Of a stretch of 64,000 nt of DNA, positions 24,370-32,636 are shown in pieces; position 1 is the stretch's first letter; the number at the start of each line of letters is the position of its first letter. The stretch is from Renibacterium sp043789415 (lineage in GTDB: Bacteria; Actinomycetota; Actinomycetes; Actinomycetales; Micrococcaceae). A model generated the notes under the pieces. The model did no database searches. It saw only the letters and a list, made by a program, of their open reading frames with translations, and had not been told where the DNA came from. The stretch is from NCBI RefSeq assembly GCF_043789415.1, contig NZ_JBDLLW010000001.1, positions 1,364,001 to 1,428,000 on the forward strand, written 5' to 3'. A program made the position numbers and the translations under genes.

Positions 24370-25263
24370 TTAATCCGCTGAGACTGAGTGTTCGCGGATC
24401 TCGGTGATGATGCCGGAGAAGTCCCTGCCCGCACCGCCGTCCTCAGCGAATCTTGCATAGATCTGCGAGGCCAGCGTTCCCAGTTCACCAGCTACTCCGG
24501 TGCTCTGCAAAGCCGCTACCGCGAGCCCCAGGTCCTTGGACATCAGCGCCCCGGCAAAACCCGGTTGATAATCACGGTTCGCCGGACTGCTCGGCACCGG
24601 CCCGGGCACCGGGCAGTTCGTGGTGACCGCCCAGCACTGTCCGGAGGCCGTGGAGATCACGTCGTACAGCGCCTGGTGTTCCAGTCCCAGTTTCTCGCCC
24701 AGCACGAAGGCTTCGCTGGCCGCGATCATGGTCACCCCGAGCAGCATGTTGTTGCAGATCTTCGCGGCCTGCCCGGCACCATTGCCACCGCAGTGCACGG
24801 CTCTTTTACCCATCACCTCGAGCAGCGGGCTGATGGTTTCGAACTCCTGGTCCGAGGCGCCGACCATAAAAGTCAGAGTGCCTGCTTCAGCACCCACCAC
24901 TCCGCCGGAGACCGGCGCGTCAGCGGCTCGGTGACCGGCTTCGACGGCCAGCGCAGCAGCTGCGCGAGCCTCATCGACATTGATCGTGGAGCAATCCAGG
25001 AACAGGGTATTCGGATCCGCCGCCGCGAGCAGGCCCCCTCGGTAGGCATCCAGCAGATGCTTTCCGCTGGGGAACATGGTGAGCACCACTTCGGCTCCCG
25101 CGACGGCCTGCACTGCGGAGTCCGCGGTCGGCACTGCCAGGCCAGCCGCCGTTTCCAAGGCGGCCGGGACCACATCAAACCCCGTCACCTGGTGACCGGC
25201 TTTGACCAAGTTTGCCGCCATCGGCAGCCCCATGTGGCCGAGTCCTAAAAATCCGATCTTCAT
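24370..25263 (-). CDS. mmsB: 3-hydroxyisobutyrate dehydrogenase
   Basis: 297 residues from the ATG at 25263 (AAAGGGATA upstream). Rossmann start MKIGFLGLGHMGLPMAANL, the substrate motif DAPVSGGVVGAEAGTL, the NAD region with catalytic-lysine motif GNGAGQAAKICNNMLL, and LMSKDLGLAV match 3-hydroxyisobutyrate dehydrogenases. It oxidises 3-hydroxyisobutyrate to methylmalonate semialdehyde in valine breakdown. The neighbours supply the step before (3-hydroxyisobutyryl-CoA hydrolase) and after (mmsA), which makes this family member's role fairly certain. Confidence 0.9.
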   Translation of the reverse strand: MKIGFLGLGHMGLPMAANLVKAGHQVTGFDVVPAALETAAGLAVPTADSAVQAVAGAEVVLTMFPSGKHLLDAYRGGLLAAADPNTLFLDCSTINVDEARAAAALAVEAGHRAADAPVSGGVVGAEAGTLTFMVGASDQEFETISPLLEVMGKRAVHCGGNGAGQAAKICNNMLLGVTMIAASEAFVLGEKLGLEHQALYDVISTASGQCWAVTTNCPVPGPVPSSPANRDYQPGFAGALMSKDLGLAVAALQSTGVAGELGTLASQIYARFAEDGGAGRDFSGIITEIREHSVSAD

Positions 25264-25325
25264 CGCCGTATCCCTTTCATGACTGGGCTTCTTCGCCCAG
25301 ACCCAGTTCATCGATATTCACGTTC

Positions 25326-26414
25326 TCACTCGCCGAAGTAGCCAGCCACATCCCGCTCGCTGACCTCGGCCAGAGTGGCCGGCTGCCATTGCGGGTTCCT
25401 GTCCTTATCCACCACCTGGGCACGAATGCCCTCCCGCATATCGTGCGCGGCGGCGAGCCGGGTGCCCACCCGGTATTCCTGGTCGAGCACCTCCTCCAAA
25501 CTGTCCAAGCGAGCCGCCCGGCGGATCGATTCCAGCGCCACCTTGACCGAGGTGGGCGACTTCGCTTCGATCACCGCGGCGTATTCATAGCCCGGATGAT
25601 CCGCTCCGCCATTGCGCAACTCAGCCACGATCTGCTCCGCCGTTGCAGCGGCATAGGCCTGATCGATCCAGCTCTGCTGCTCGGCGAGCACGGAGGCCGG
25701 TGGCTGCTGAGCGAATCGAGGGACGACGTCGGCCGCAGCTTCGGTCTCCAGGGCTGCGGTGAGCTCAGGCAGCTTGGCGGCGGGCACGAAGTAATCGGCC
25801 AAGCCAAGGAAAATCGCGTCAGAGCCATCCAGATGCGCGCCAGTGAGCGCGGCGTGCACTCCGGTGCGTCCCGGAGAGCGGGAAAGCAGATAGGTTCCGC
25901 CGACGTCGGGAACGAAGCCGATGGTGGTCTCCGGCATCCCGCAACGGGTGCGTTCGGTGACCACGCGGACACTGCCGTGCGCCGAAACCCCGACGCCGCC
26001 GCCCAGCACCAAACCGTCCATCAAGGCGATATACGGCTTCGGGTAATTGTGAATCAAAGCGTTGAGCTTGTATTCGGTGCGCCAGAAACGCGCGGTTTTC
26101 TCGCCCGGGTTTTCGGCAGAAGCGTCTCCCTCGGCCTGGCCAGTGATATCCCGGTAGATCGCCACGATATCGCCGCCCGCGCAGAGCCCGCGTTCCCCGG
26201 CCCCCTGGATGAGCACCTGGGCCACGTCGTCGTCCTGCGCCCAGGCGGTGAGCCGTTCCAGCAGCCCGTCAACCATCGGCTCGGTCAGCGCGTTGACAGC
26301 CTTGGGCCGGTTCAACGTCACTACGCCGAGCGAACCGCGACGTTCAAAGAGCACCTGGTCTGTGCCGAAGGAAGGTGTACCCGAGGGGTCTGTGCCAGAG
26401 GAATCCGAAGACAT
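25326..26414 (-). CDS. 3-hydroxyisobutyryl-CoA hydrolase (enoyl-CoA hydratase family)
   Basis: 362 residues, longer than plain enoyl-CoA hydratases and typical of HIBCH-type proteins with a C-terminal extension. Motifs: VVTLNRPKAVNALTEPMV, GAGERGLCAGGDI, MDGLVLGGGVGVSAHGS, RCGMPETTIGFVPDVGGTYLL. It removes CoA from 3-hydroxyisobutyryl-CoA so that mmsB can oxidise the free acid. The C-terminal EYRVGTRLAAAHDMREGIRA segment is usual for the family. Its ATG directly abuts the stop of mmsA at 26415, so the two are tightly cotranscribed. Residues 1-18 are a low-complexity extension. Confidence 0.88.
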   Translation of the reverse strand: MSSDSSGTDPSGTPSFGTDQVLFERRGSLGVVTLNRPKAVNALTEPMVDGLLERLTAWAQDDDVAQVLIQGAGERGLCAGGDIVAIYRDITGQAEGDASAENPGEKTARFWRTEYKLNALIHNYPKPYIALMDGLVLGGGVGVSAHGSVRVVTERTRCGMPETTIGFVPDVGGTYLLSRSPGRTGVHAALTGAHLDGSDAIFLGLADYFVPAAKLPELTAALETEAAADVVPRFAQQPPASVLAEQQSWIDQAYAAATAEQIVAELRNGGADHPGYEYAAVIEAKSPTSVKVALESIRRAARLDSLEEVLDQEYRVGTRLAAAHDMREGIRAQVVDKDRNPQWQPATLAEVSERDVAGYFGE

Positions 26415-27914
26415 TTAGCTGCCTTCCGGCATCACGAAGCTTGCGCCCTGCCGAACGCCGGAGGGCCAGCGGGTGGTGACAGTCTTGGTCTTGGTGTAGA
26501 AGCGGAAGGCATCCGCGCCGTGCTGGTTCAGGTCGCCGAAACCGGAGGCCTTCCAGCCGCCGAAGGTGTAGTAGGCGATCGGCACCGGGATCGGCACATT
26601 GATGCCGACCATGCCCACCTGGACCCGGCTGGCGAAGTCGCGGGCGGCGTCACCGTCCCGGGTGAAGATGGCCACCCCGTTGCCGAACTCGTGGTCGTTC
26701 GGCAGGCTCAGCGCCTCTTCGTAATCGGCGGCACGGGCCACGCAGAGCACCGGGCCAAATATTTCTTCTTGGTAGATCCGCATTGAGGTGGTGACGTTGT
26801 CGAAGAGTGAAGGGCCGCACCAGAAACCGTTTTCGTAGCCCTCCACGGTGTGCCCGCGCCCGTCGACCAGCAGGCTCGCGCCTTCATCGACCCCGGCTTG
26901 GATGTAGTCCTCAATGCGTTCTTTGGCCGAGGCAGCGACCACCGGGCCGAAGTCGGCGGTCGGATCCATGCTGGCACCGACCTTGAGGTCTTTGATTCGC
27001 TCTTGCAGTTTGGCCACCAGGGCATCTGCGGTCTGCTGACCGACCGGCACCGCGACCGAGATCGCCATGCAGCGTTCCCCCGCCGAGCCGTAGCCCGCTC
27101 CGATCAGGGCGTCCGCGGCCATACCCAGATCGGCGTCGGGCATGATGATCATGTGGTTCTTGGCCCCGCCGAAGCACTGCGCGCGCTTGCCGTGCGCGGC
27201 CGCCGTGGCGTAGATGTACTGCGCGATCGGTGTGGAGCCGACGAAGCCGATAGCCTTGACCCGGGGGTCTTCGAGCAGCCCGTCAACGGCTTCTTTATCG
27301 CCGTTGAGCACGTTGAATACGCCGTCCGGCAGCCCGGCTTCGGTGAGCAGCTCAGCGATCCGCAACGGCACCGAAGGGTCCCGTTCGGAGGGTTTGAGAA
27401 TGAAGGCGTTGCCAGCGGCGAGCGCCGGTCCGGCCTTCCAGAGCGGGATCATTGCCGGGAAGTTGAAGGGGGTGATCCCCGCGACTACACCGAGCGGCTG
27501 GCGCAGGGAGTGCACGTCGATACCGGCCCCCACGCTGTCCGAGAACTCGCCTTTGAGCAGGTGCGGGGCGGCGGCGCAGAACTCCACCACCTCGATGCCG
27601 CGCTGGATGTCCCCTTTCGCATCGGGAAAGGTCTTACCGTGCTCACTGGAGAGCAGTTCGGCCAGTTCGTCGAGATTCTCATTGACCAGATCGACGAACT
27701 TGAGCAGGATGCGAGCCCTGCGCTGCGGATTGGTGGCAGCCCAGCCGAGCTGAGCCTGCTCGGAGTTGGCGATCACGGCGTCGATCTCGGCCTGGCCCGC
27801 CAGCGGCAATCTGGCCTGCACCTCACCGGTGCAGGGATTGAAGACGTCGCTGAACCGGCCCGAGCTGCCCGCAACATGTTTGCCACCGATGTAATGTGAA
27901 AGTTCACGCACCAT
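26415..27914 (-). CDS. mmsA: CoA-acylating methylmalonate-semialdehyde dehydrogenase
   Basis: 499 residues, normal for MmsA. Aldehyde dehydrogenase fold with GVVAGITPFNFPAMIP, LKPSERDPSVP, GFVGSTPIAQYIY, and the catalytic Cys in GSAGERCMAIS; the ALDH Glu general base is replaced by Asn (AKNH), as in CoA-acylating MmsA enzymes. It turns methylmalonate semialdehyde into propionyl-CoA, ending valine breakdown; myo-inositol breakdown uses the same reaction, but the neighbours here favour valine. First gene of the minus-strand cluster mmsA, hydrolase, mmsB, hydratase, whose promoter should lie in 27915-28060. Confidence 0.93.
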   Translation of the reverse strand: MVRELSHYIGGKHVAGSSGRFSDVFNPCTGEVQARLPLAGQAEIDAVIANSEQAQLGWAATNPQRRARILLKFVDLVNENLDELAELLSSEHGKTFPDAKGDIQRGIEVVEFCAAAPHLLKGEFSDSVGAGIDVHSLRQPLGVVAGITPFNFPAMIPLWKAGPALAAGNAFILKPSERDPSVPLRIAELLTEAGLPDGVFNVLNGDKEAVDGLLEDPRVKAIGFVGSTPIAQYIYATAAAHGKRAQCFGGAKNHMIIMPDADLGMAADALIGAGYGSAGERCMAISVAVPVGQQTADALVAKLQERIKDLKVGASMDPTADFGPVVAASAKERIEDYIQAGVDEGASLLVDGRGHTVEGYENGFWCGPSLFDNVTTSMRIYQEEIFGPVLCVARAADYEEALSLPNDHEFGNGVAIFTRDGDAARDFASRVQVGMVGINVPIPVPIAYYTFGGWKASGFGDLNQHGADAFRFYTKTKTVTTRWPSGVRQGASFVMPEGS

Positions 27915-28061
27915 TGCTTGAGGTCTCCTCTGCTGTGGCGTTACCTGCCTCGGAGTGAGCGGGCCTGCCTGCTTAGAAATATACTCGGACTTCCTAGTAA
28001 TTTGCTAGGTCACCCAGCAGCTCCGGCGGCATTGGCTACGACACTGCCCGGTTAAGGAGAG

Positions 28062-28150
28062 AACCCCTGCCCACCGAATCTAGGTTTCAGTGGGCAGGGG
28101 TTAGCTTAGCCCAGTGAAACCCCGATTCAGCGGGGAGGGATTCGGCGCAG
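28062..28150. repeat. double-hairpin repeat family, copy 1 (acts as terminator)
   Basis: AACCCCTGCCCAC and GTGGGCAGGGGTT (28062-28074 and 28090-28102) form a 13-bp stem. The loop and the following bases carry the family words CGAATC, GGTTTCAGTGGG, CCCAGTGAAACC and GATTCAGCGGGGAGGGATTCG seen again at 38727, 61573 and 62625. It lies after the sugar transporter gene and upstream of mmsA. The rest of the 306-base gap between these genes shows nothing else I can name. Confidence 0.75.
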
Positions 28151-28220
28151 AATAGCGGCTCAGCACACTCAGCCGTGCAGAACCAATAATTCGGTGCCAG
28201 AAGCTGGTTCAAGCCGAGGC

Positions 28221-29657
28221 TCAGGCGGAAGCGGTCTTCTTCGGTTTCTTCACGAACAGCGTCTCGGCTTCCTCCAGTGACATGCCATTGGTCTCCGGAA
28301 TCTTGAAGAACACGAAGACGAAGGACAGCAGCGCGAAAGCGGCGTAGATCCCATAGGTGACGCTGAGCGACATATTCGCCATCGCCGGGAAGCTCACGGT
28401 GATCACGAAGTTCGAGATCCACTGCGCCATGGCCGCGACGCCGAGTGCTTTGGCACGGATTCGGTTCGGGAAGATCTCGCCGAGCAGCACCCAGACCAGC
28501 GGGCCCCAGGAGACGCCGAAGGCGATCACGAAGACATTCGCCGCGACCAGGGCAATCGGCCCCCAGGCTCCGGTGAGCTGCACTTCACCATTGATCGTGG
28601 AGGCGGTACTGAAGGCCAAGGCCATGGTGCCCAGGCTGACCGCCATGCCGATGGAACCGGCCAGCAGAATAGGACGCCTGCCGAGGCGGTCGACCAGCAG
28701 GATGGCCACCACGGTCACCGCGACATTGGTCACCGAAGTGACCACGGAGATGAAAAGGGAATCGGATTCGTGGAACCCAACCGACTTCCACAGGGTGGTG
28801 GAGTAGTAGAAGATCACATTGATGCCGACGAACTGCTGGAACATCGATAGTGCGATGCCGATCCAGACAATCGGCAGCAGACCGAATCTTCCGCCGAAAA
28901 GCGTGGCTTTTTTAGCTTTGGCGTCCTCGGCGATAGCGCTGTGGATATCCTTGACGGCCTTGTCAACGTCGGCCTGCGGCCATAGCGCAGAGAAAACCTT
29001 GGTCGCTTCGGCTTCGCGACCCTTTTGCATCAGATAGCGCGGAGATTCCGGCAACCGCAGAGCCAGCAGGCCGTAGATCAGAGCGGGCAGTGCGCAAGCG
29101 ATGAACATCCAGCGCCAGGCTTCAAGGCCGAACCAGAACTTCTCGGCGGCACCTCCGGCCACATTCGCAAAGACGGTATCGGAGAGCAGTGCGGCAAAAA
29201 TACCCAGGGTGATCGCGAGCTGCTGCAAGGAAGCGAGCCTGCCGCGGATCAATTTAGGCGAGATCTCGGCAATATAAGCGGGCGCCACCACCGAGGCAAT
29301 GCCGATGCCCAGGCCGCCGACGATTCGCCAGAGCACCAGATCCCAAACTTCGAAGGCTACCCCGGCACCGATCGAGGAGACAAAGAACAGCACGGCACCC
29401 AGCAACATGGTGACCCGGCGTCCCCAGCGATCCGCTACCGCTCCAGCTAGGTAAGCGCCAACGGCGGAACCCAGCAAAGCGGATGCCACAGCGAGGCCGG
29501 TCAAGGCACTGGAGAGGCCGAATCGCCCTTGGATAGCATCAACCGCTCCATTGACCACAGAGGAGTCGAAGCCAAAGAGGAACCCGCCCACCGCCGCAGA
29601 GATCGCCAATCCGATCACCTTGAGCTGGAGCTTTCTGTTCCCGCCGTCCTGAGCCAT
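28221..29657 (-). CDS. MFS sugar/H+ symporter (sugar porter family)
   Basis: 478 residues with 12 membrane segments. Sugar-porter signatures: GFLFGFDSSVVNGAVDAI in helix 1, ADRWGRR after helix 2, PESPRYLMQKG before the central loop, QQFVGINVIFYYS in helix 7, DRLGRRPILL, and PETNGMSLEE near the C-terminus. It imports a hexose or pentose with protons. AAAGGA precedes the ATG and a TATAGT box lies upstream. It stands alone; no sugar kinase or regulator is nearby, so the sugar is undetermined. A Lys-rich tail ends the protein. Confidence 0.92.
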   Translation of the reverse strand: MAQDGGNRKLQLKVIGLAISAAVGGFLFGFDSSVVNGAVDAIQGRFGLSSALTGLAVASALLGSAVGAYLAGAVADRWGRRVTMLLGAVLFFVSSIGAGVAFEVWDLVLWRIVGGLGIGIASVVAPAYIAEISPKLIRGRLASLQQLAITLGIFAALLSDTVFANVAGGAAEKFWFGLEAWRWMFIACALPALIYGLLALRLPESPRYLMQKGREAEATKVFSALWPQADVDKAVKDIHSAIAEDAKAKKATLFGGRFGLLPIVWIGIALSMFQQFVGINVIFYYSTTLWKSVGFHESDSLFISVVTSVTNVAVTVVAILLVDRLGRRPILLAGSIGMAVSLGTMALAFSTASTINGEVQLTGAWGPIALVAANVFVIAFGVSWGPLVWVLLGEIFPNRIRAKALGVAAMAQWISNFVITVSFPAMANMSLSVTYGIYAAFALLSFVFVFFKIPETNGMSLEEAETLFVKKPKKTASA

Positions 29658-29715
29658 TCCTTTTCCGCCTCTCCGAGTATTCGTGCCCTCGACACTATAG
29701 CGCCAATAGCTGAAC

Positions 29716-31041
29716 TCAGGCTCGGCGGTTGCGGGCGAAAGCCCTCGCTTTTTCGCTCGAGAGGGCGAGCACAGCGAAGATGTCCAGGGTGATGCCCAGC
29801 AGATTCGTACTCAGCGAGATCCGCTCACCCTGTGCCGTACTTGCCGCGGTAATAATGAGCGACAGCGCGGTGGCGGCCATCAAAGCGATCCTTGCCCAGT
29901 TGTGCCCGTGCCAGACAAAATATGCCACCGCAATCTGGAAAAGTGCCAGCAGACCCAAGGGGATCAGTGTGATGAGAGTCACTCCGGAGGAGAGCTGAGC
30001 GAGCTCTATCGGGTTATAACCAGCTTCCGCCAGCACCCTTTCCAGCTCATCTGAAGTCAGGAAGCTGACTCCGAGGATAATCGTGACGACGGCGGTGAAC
30101 AGTCCGAAAAAAGCCCCGAAAATGGTGGGCAACGGCCGCTCGAGAGTTGGCACGTCGACGCTCGTGCCGGGGATGACGGCGCCCGAGGCGTGCAGCTCCG
30201 AGACTTCCTGAACCGCGATCTCGCGCACATTTACGATCGGCAGATCACCGTCGGTAGTGATCTCATCCCCGCCACCGTTACGTGAGTGATAGCCGGTGGA
30301 GAAATCTTCAATCACCTGCACGCTCACCGAGGGATCGACGGCACGCATGGTCTGCACGATATGGTCCCGCTCTTGATCGATATTCGCGTCGATCTTATGG
30401 GTAATCTGGAAGGTGAAGAGTGAAAGCCCAACGCTTCGGTCGAAGGTACCGGCGGCCAGCCAATCGGCTTGATGCCCGCCCGGGAGCAGCCAGCCATCCG
30501 GGCAGCGCCAGAACCGCACATGGTGCCGCTTGGCGGGGCTATCGGCGACTTCCTGCTGGAAGGCGAAGTCCTGCTGTCTGCCGAACAGCATCAGCGAGCT
30601 GACCGGGGCTTTCAGGTAGCTGCGCCCGGTGAGGGTGGCGATGACGATCCGCCAGCTGCTGAGCAGGGTGATCTCATCGGCTTTAGTCCAGCCTGCGGCG
30701 AGCATCGTGGTCTCCAGCTGTCGCTGCGAACCGCGAACCGCGAGGTTGATGGGGTCACCGAGCAACCCGTCAGCGGTACGGGAGCGTCCGATGAAATAAT
30801 CCGGAACGTAGATATTGGTCAGGATCCGATGCAACCTGGGCAAGGCGACATAAGCGAGCACCGCCCAGAACGGCAGGGTCAGCCAGAGTCTCGACCAACC
30901 ACCGCGCAGGCTCTCATCGAGCACCAACCAAGCGAGCCAGACCGAGGCCCCACCACTGAAAACGAAGAAAAGATTATCCACCAGGGAGTTGACCGACCAG
31001 CGCCGTCTCCTAGCGTGAATCATCTCGTGTGCTGCCGTCAT
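29716..31041 (-). CDS. LssY C-terminal domain membrane protein
   Basis: 441 residues. Two membrane helices at the N-terminus, then an LssY_C domain (~75-300): YFIGRSRTADGLLGDP, AAGWTKADEITLLSSWRI, QQDFAFQQEV, KRHHVRFWRCPDGWLLPGG, AGTFDRSVGLSLFTFQITHKID and EDFSTGYHSRNGGGDEITTDG. Four more membrane helices follow. In other bacteria LssY_C occurs with type I secretion or PAP2 phosphatase domains, but its activity is not established. The ATG lies exactly six bases after TAGGCT, so the mRNA is probably leaderless. A close neighbour follows on the same strand upstream (31088). Confidence 0.82.
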   Translation of the reverse strand: MTAAHEMIHARRRRWSVNSLVDNLFFVFSGGASVWLAWLVLDESLRGGWSRLWLTLPFWAVLAYVALPRLHRILTNIYVPDYFIGRSRTADGLLGDPINLAVRGSQRQLETTMLAAGWTKADEITLLSSWRIVIATLTGRSYLKAPVSSLMLFGRQQDFAFQQEVADSPAKRHHVRFWRCPDGWLLPGGHQADWLAAGTFDRSVGLSLFTFQITHKIDANIDQERDHIVQTMRAVDPSVSVQVIEDFSTGYHSRNGGGDEITTDGDLPIVNVREIAVQEVSELHASGAVIPGTSVDVPTLERPLPTIFGAFFGLFTAVVTIILGVSFLTSDELERVLAEAGYNPIELAQLSSGVTLITLIPLGLLALFQIAVAYFVWHGHNWARIALMAATALSLIITAASTAQGERISLSTNLLGITLDIFAVLALSSEKARAFARNRRA

Positions 31042-31087
31042 CTCCCCAGCCTAGGGGTAATCGCTCTTCGCACTCAGAAACTCGGCT

Positions 31088-31696
31088 TCAGTCGCGCTGA
31101 ACTCCACCGTCTTCAGGCTCAGCGAGAACAGGCTGCCAGGTTGACTCCAGGGAGTGAAGATCTTGCGCTGTGGCGATGATTTCCCGGGCGCCTTTGCTCG
31201 TCTGGTAAACCCGAACCTGCTGCCAACGCGAGCCAAAACTTCTTTGTTCTGCGGGCGTCAGCGGACGGGATGCTGGTTCATCAAGGACTTCGTACCAACT
31301 GACCGATCCCTCCGGCAGCTCACCCGTCGGGTTCGCGTGCTGGAAGCCAAAGCCGGTGGCGGCGGGAGTAATAACCCCGACCGCCCAACGTTCACTGAGT
31401 GAATCCTTCAGAGCATTGGGCGTCCGGACAGCACCCTGAAATTTGCCTTCACGAGCTAGCGCCAGCTGAGTCTTCTGGAGCCTTCGGAAGACGAAGTACC
31501 AGATAAGGGCCCAAGGAATGGCGGCGAACACCGCCTGAGCCAGAGCCACCAGGGGATGCTGACCACCCCCTAAACTCACCGTGAAATACACCAGAGCGAA
31601 GGCCAAGGCCAGCACCGCGGAGATCAGTAGAGGCCGTCGGATCAGGCGAGCCACCAGTGTTTGATATGCCGAGTTCGGCCGTGAGGGCTCAGTCAT
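31088..31696 (-). CDS. hypothetical two-helix membrane protein
   Basis: 202 residues with two membrane helices near the N-terminus (LLISAVLALAFALVYFTVSL and AVFAAIPWALIWYFVFRRL) and a ~130-residue cytoplasmic-looking domain. GAGGTG precedes the ATG. No known family is evident. It is 46 bases upstream of the LssY_C gene on the same strand. Similar small proteins often flank the purine genes in Micrococcaceae, but I cannot assign a role. Confidence 0.6.
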   Translation of the reverse strand: MTEPSRPNSAYQTLVARLIRRPLLISAVLALAFALVYFTVSLGGGQHPLVALAQAVFAAIPWALIWYFVFRRLQKTQLALAREGKFQGAVRTPNALKDSLSERWAVGVITPAATGFGFQHANPTGELPEGSVSWYEVLDEPASRPLTPAEQRSFGSRWQQVRVYQTSKGAREIIATAQDLHSLESTWQPVLAEPEDGGVQRD

Positions 31697-31760
31697 GGCA
31701 CCTCAGATTCTCAGCCCGGGGTGTTCCTTCAGGGGGTTGCCTCATTGCGGCCCTCCACGC

Positions 31761-32636
31761 TTAGAAGCCCTGTCCGGTCAGTTTCTGATACGCCTCAACA
31801 TAACGATCCCGGGTGCGTTCGACGACGTCGTTCGGCAGCTCAGGCGGAGTGCCTTGGCCATCCCAACCGGACGCCGCGGAGCGCAACCAGTCCCGCACGT
31901 ACTGCTTGTCGAAGCTGGGCTGCGCTTGACCCGGTTGCCAGAGAGCGGCATCCCAGAACCGCGAAGAGTCTGGGGTGAGCACTTCATCTCCCAGCGTCAC
32001 CACGCCGTCGGAATCCAGACCGAATTCCACCTTGGTATCGGCCAGGATGATGCCCCTCTGCCGGGCGATTTCTTCGGCCCGCTGATAGATTTTCAGGGTG
32101 CTTGAGCGCAAGGTCTCCGCGTGCTCTTGGCCCACCGCTGCTACCACTGCTGCGAAGTCAATGTTCTCGTCGTGCTCACCGACCTCGGCTTTCGCCGAAG
32201 GGGTGAAGATCGGCTCGGAGAGCCGGGATCCATCGCTGAGACCCTCGGGCAAGGGCAGTCCACAGACCGTCTGATTCGCCCGGTACTCGAGCAGCCCGGA
32301 GCCAGTGAGATAACCACGAACGATGCACTCCACCGGGAACATCTGCAAATTGCGGCAGATCATCGCTCTGCCCAGCACCGCTTCCGGCACGCCGTCCTGT
32401 ACGGTACTGGCCAAAACGTGATGAGGAACTTCGAGCTGGCTGAACCACCAGAGACTCAGCTGGGTGAGGATCTTGCCCTTATCCGGGACCTCGGTGCTGA
32501 GCACTTGATCGAAAGCGCTGATCCGGTCACTGGCCACTACAAGAACTCGATCCTGCTCACCCGAGACCGGCAGATAAAGATCCCGAACCTTGCCGGAATA
32601 GCTGTGTTTCCAGCCTTCGAGTTCCAGGACGCTCAT
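31761..32636 (-). CDS. purC: phosphoribosylaminoimidazole-succinocarboxamide synthase
   Basis: 291 residues from the ATG at 32636 (GAGGAGACC upstream); a longer frame to 32723 reads back into purD. SAICAR synthase motifs: YSGKVRDLY, VVASDRISAFDQVL, PDKGKILTQLS, ECIVRGYLTGSG, LADTKVEFG and GDEVLTPDSSRFWD. It joins CAIR to aspartate with ATP in step 8 of IMP synthesis. The start overlaps the purD stop (32633-32636), so the two are translationally coupled. Confidence 0.96.
   Translation of the reverse strand: MSVLELEGWKHSYSGKVRDLYLPVSGEQDRVLVVASDRISAFDQVLSTEVPDKGKILTQLSLWWFSQLEVPHHVLASTVQDGVPEAVLGRAMICRNLQMFPVECIVRGYLTGSGLLEYRANQTVCGLPLPEGLSDGSRLSEPIFTPSAKAEVGEHDENIDFAAVVAAVGQEHAETLRSSTLKIYQRAEEIARQRGIILADTKVEFGLDSDGVVTLGDEVLTPDSSRFWDAALWQPGQAQPSFDKQYVRDWLRSAASGWDGQGTPPELPNDVVERTRDRYVEAYQKLTGQGF

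Noticed and set aside
25212..27899. Long plus-strand ORFs opposite mmsB, the hydrolase and mmsA
   Set aside because: They mirror conserved genes on the minus strand and show Arg/Gly/His-rich shadow composition without domains.
31721..32105. Plus-strand ORFs at the end of purC
   Set aside because: Antisense to the conserved purC 3' end, with no ribosome site or family.
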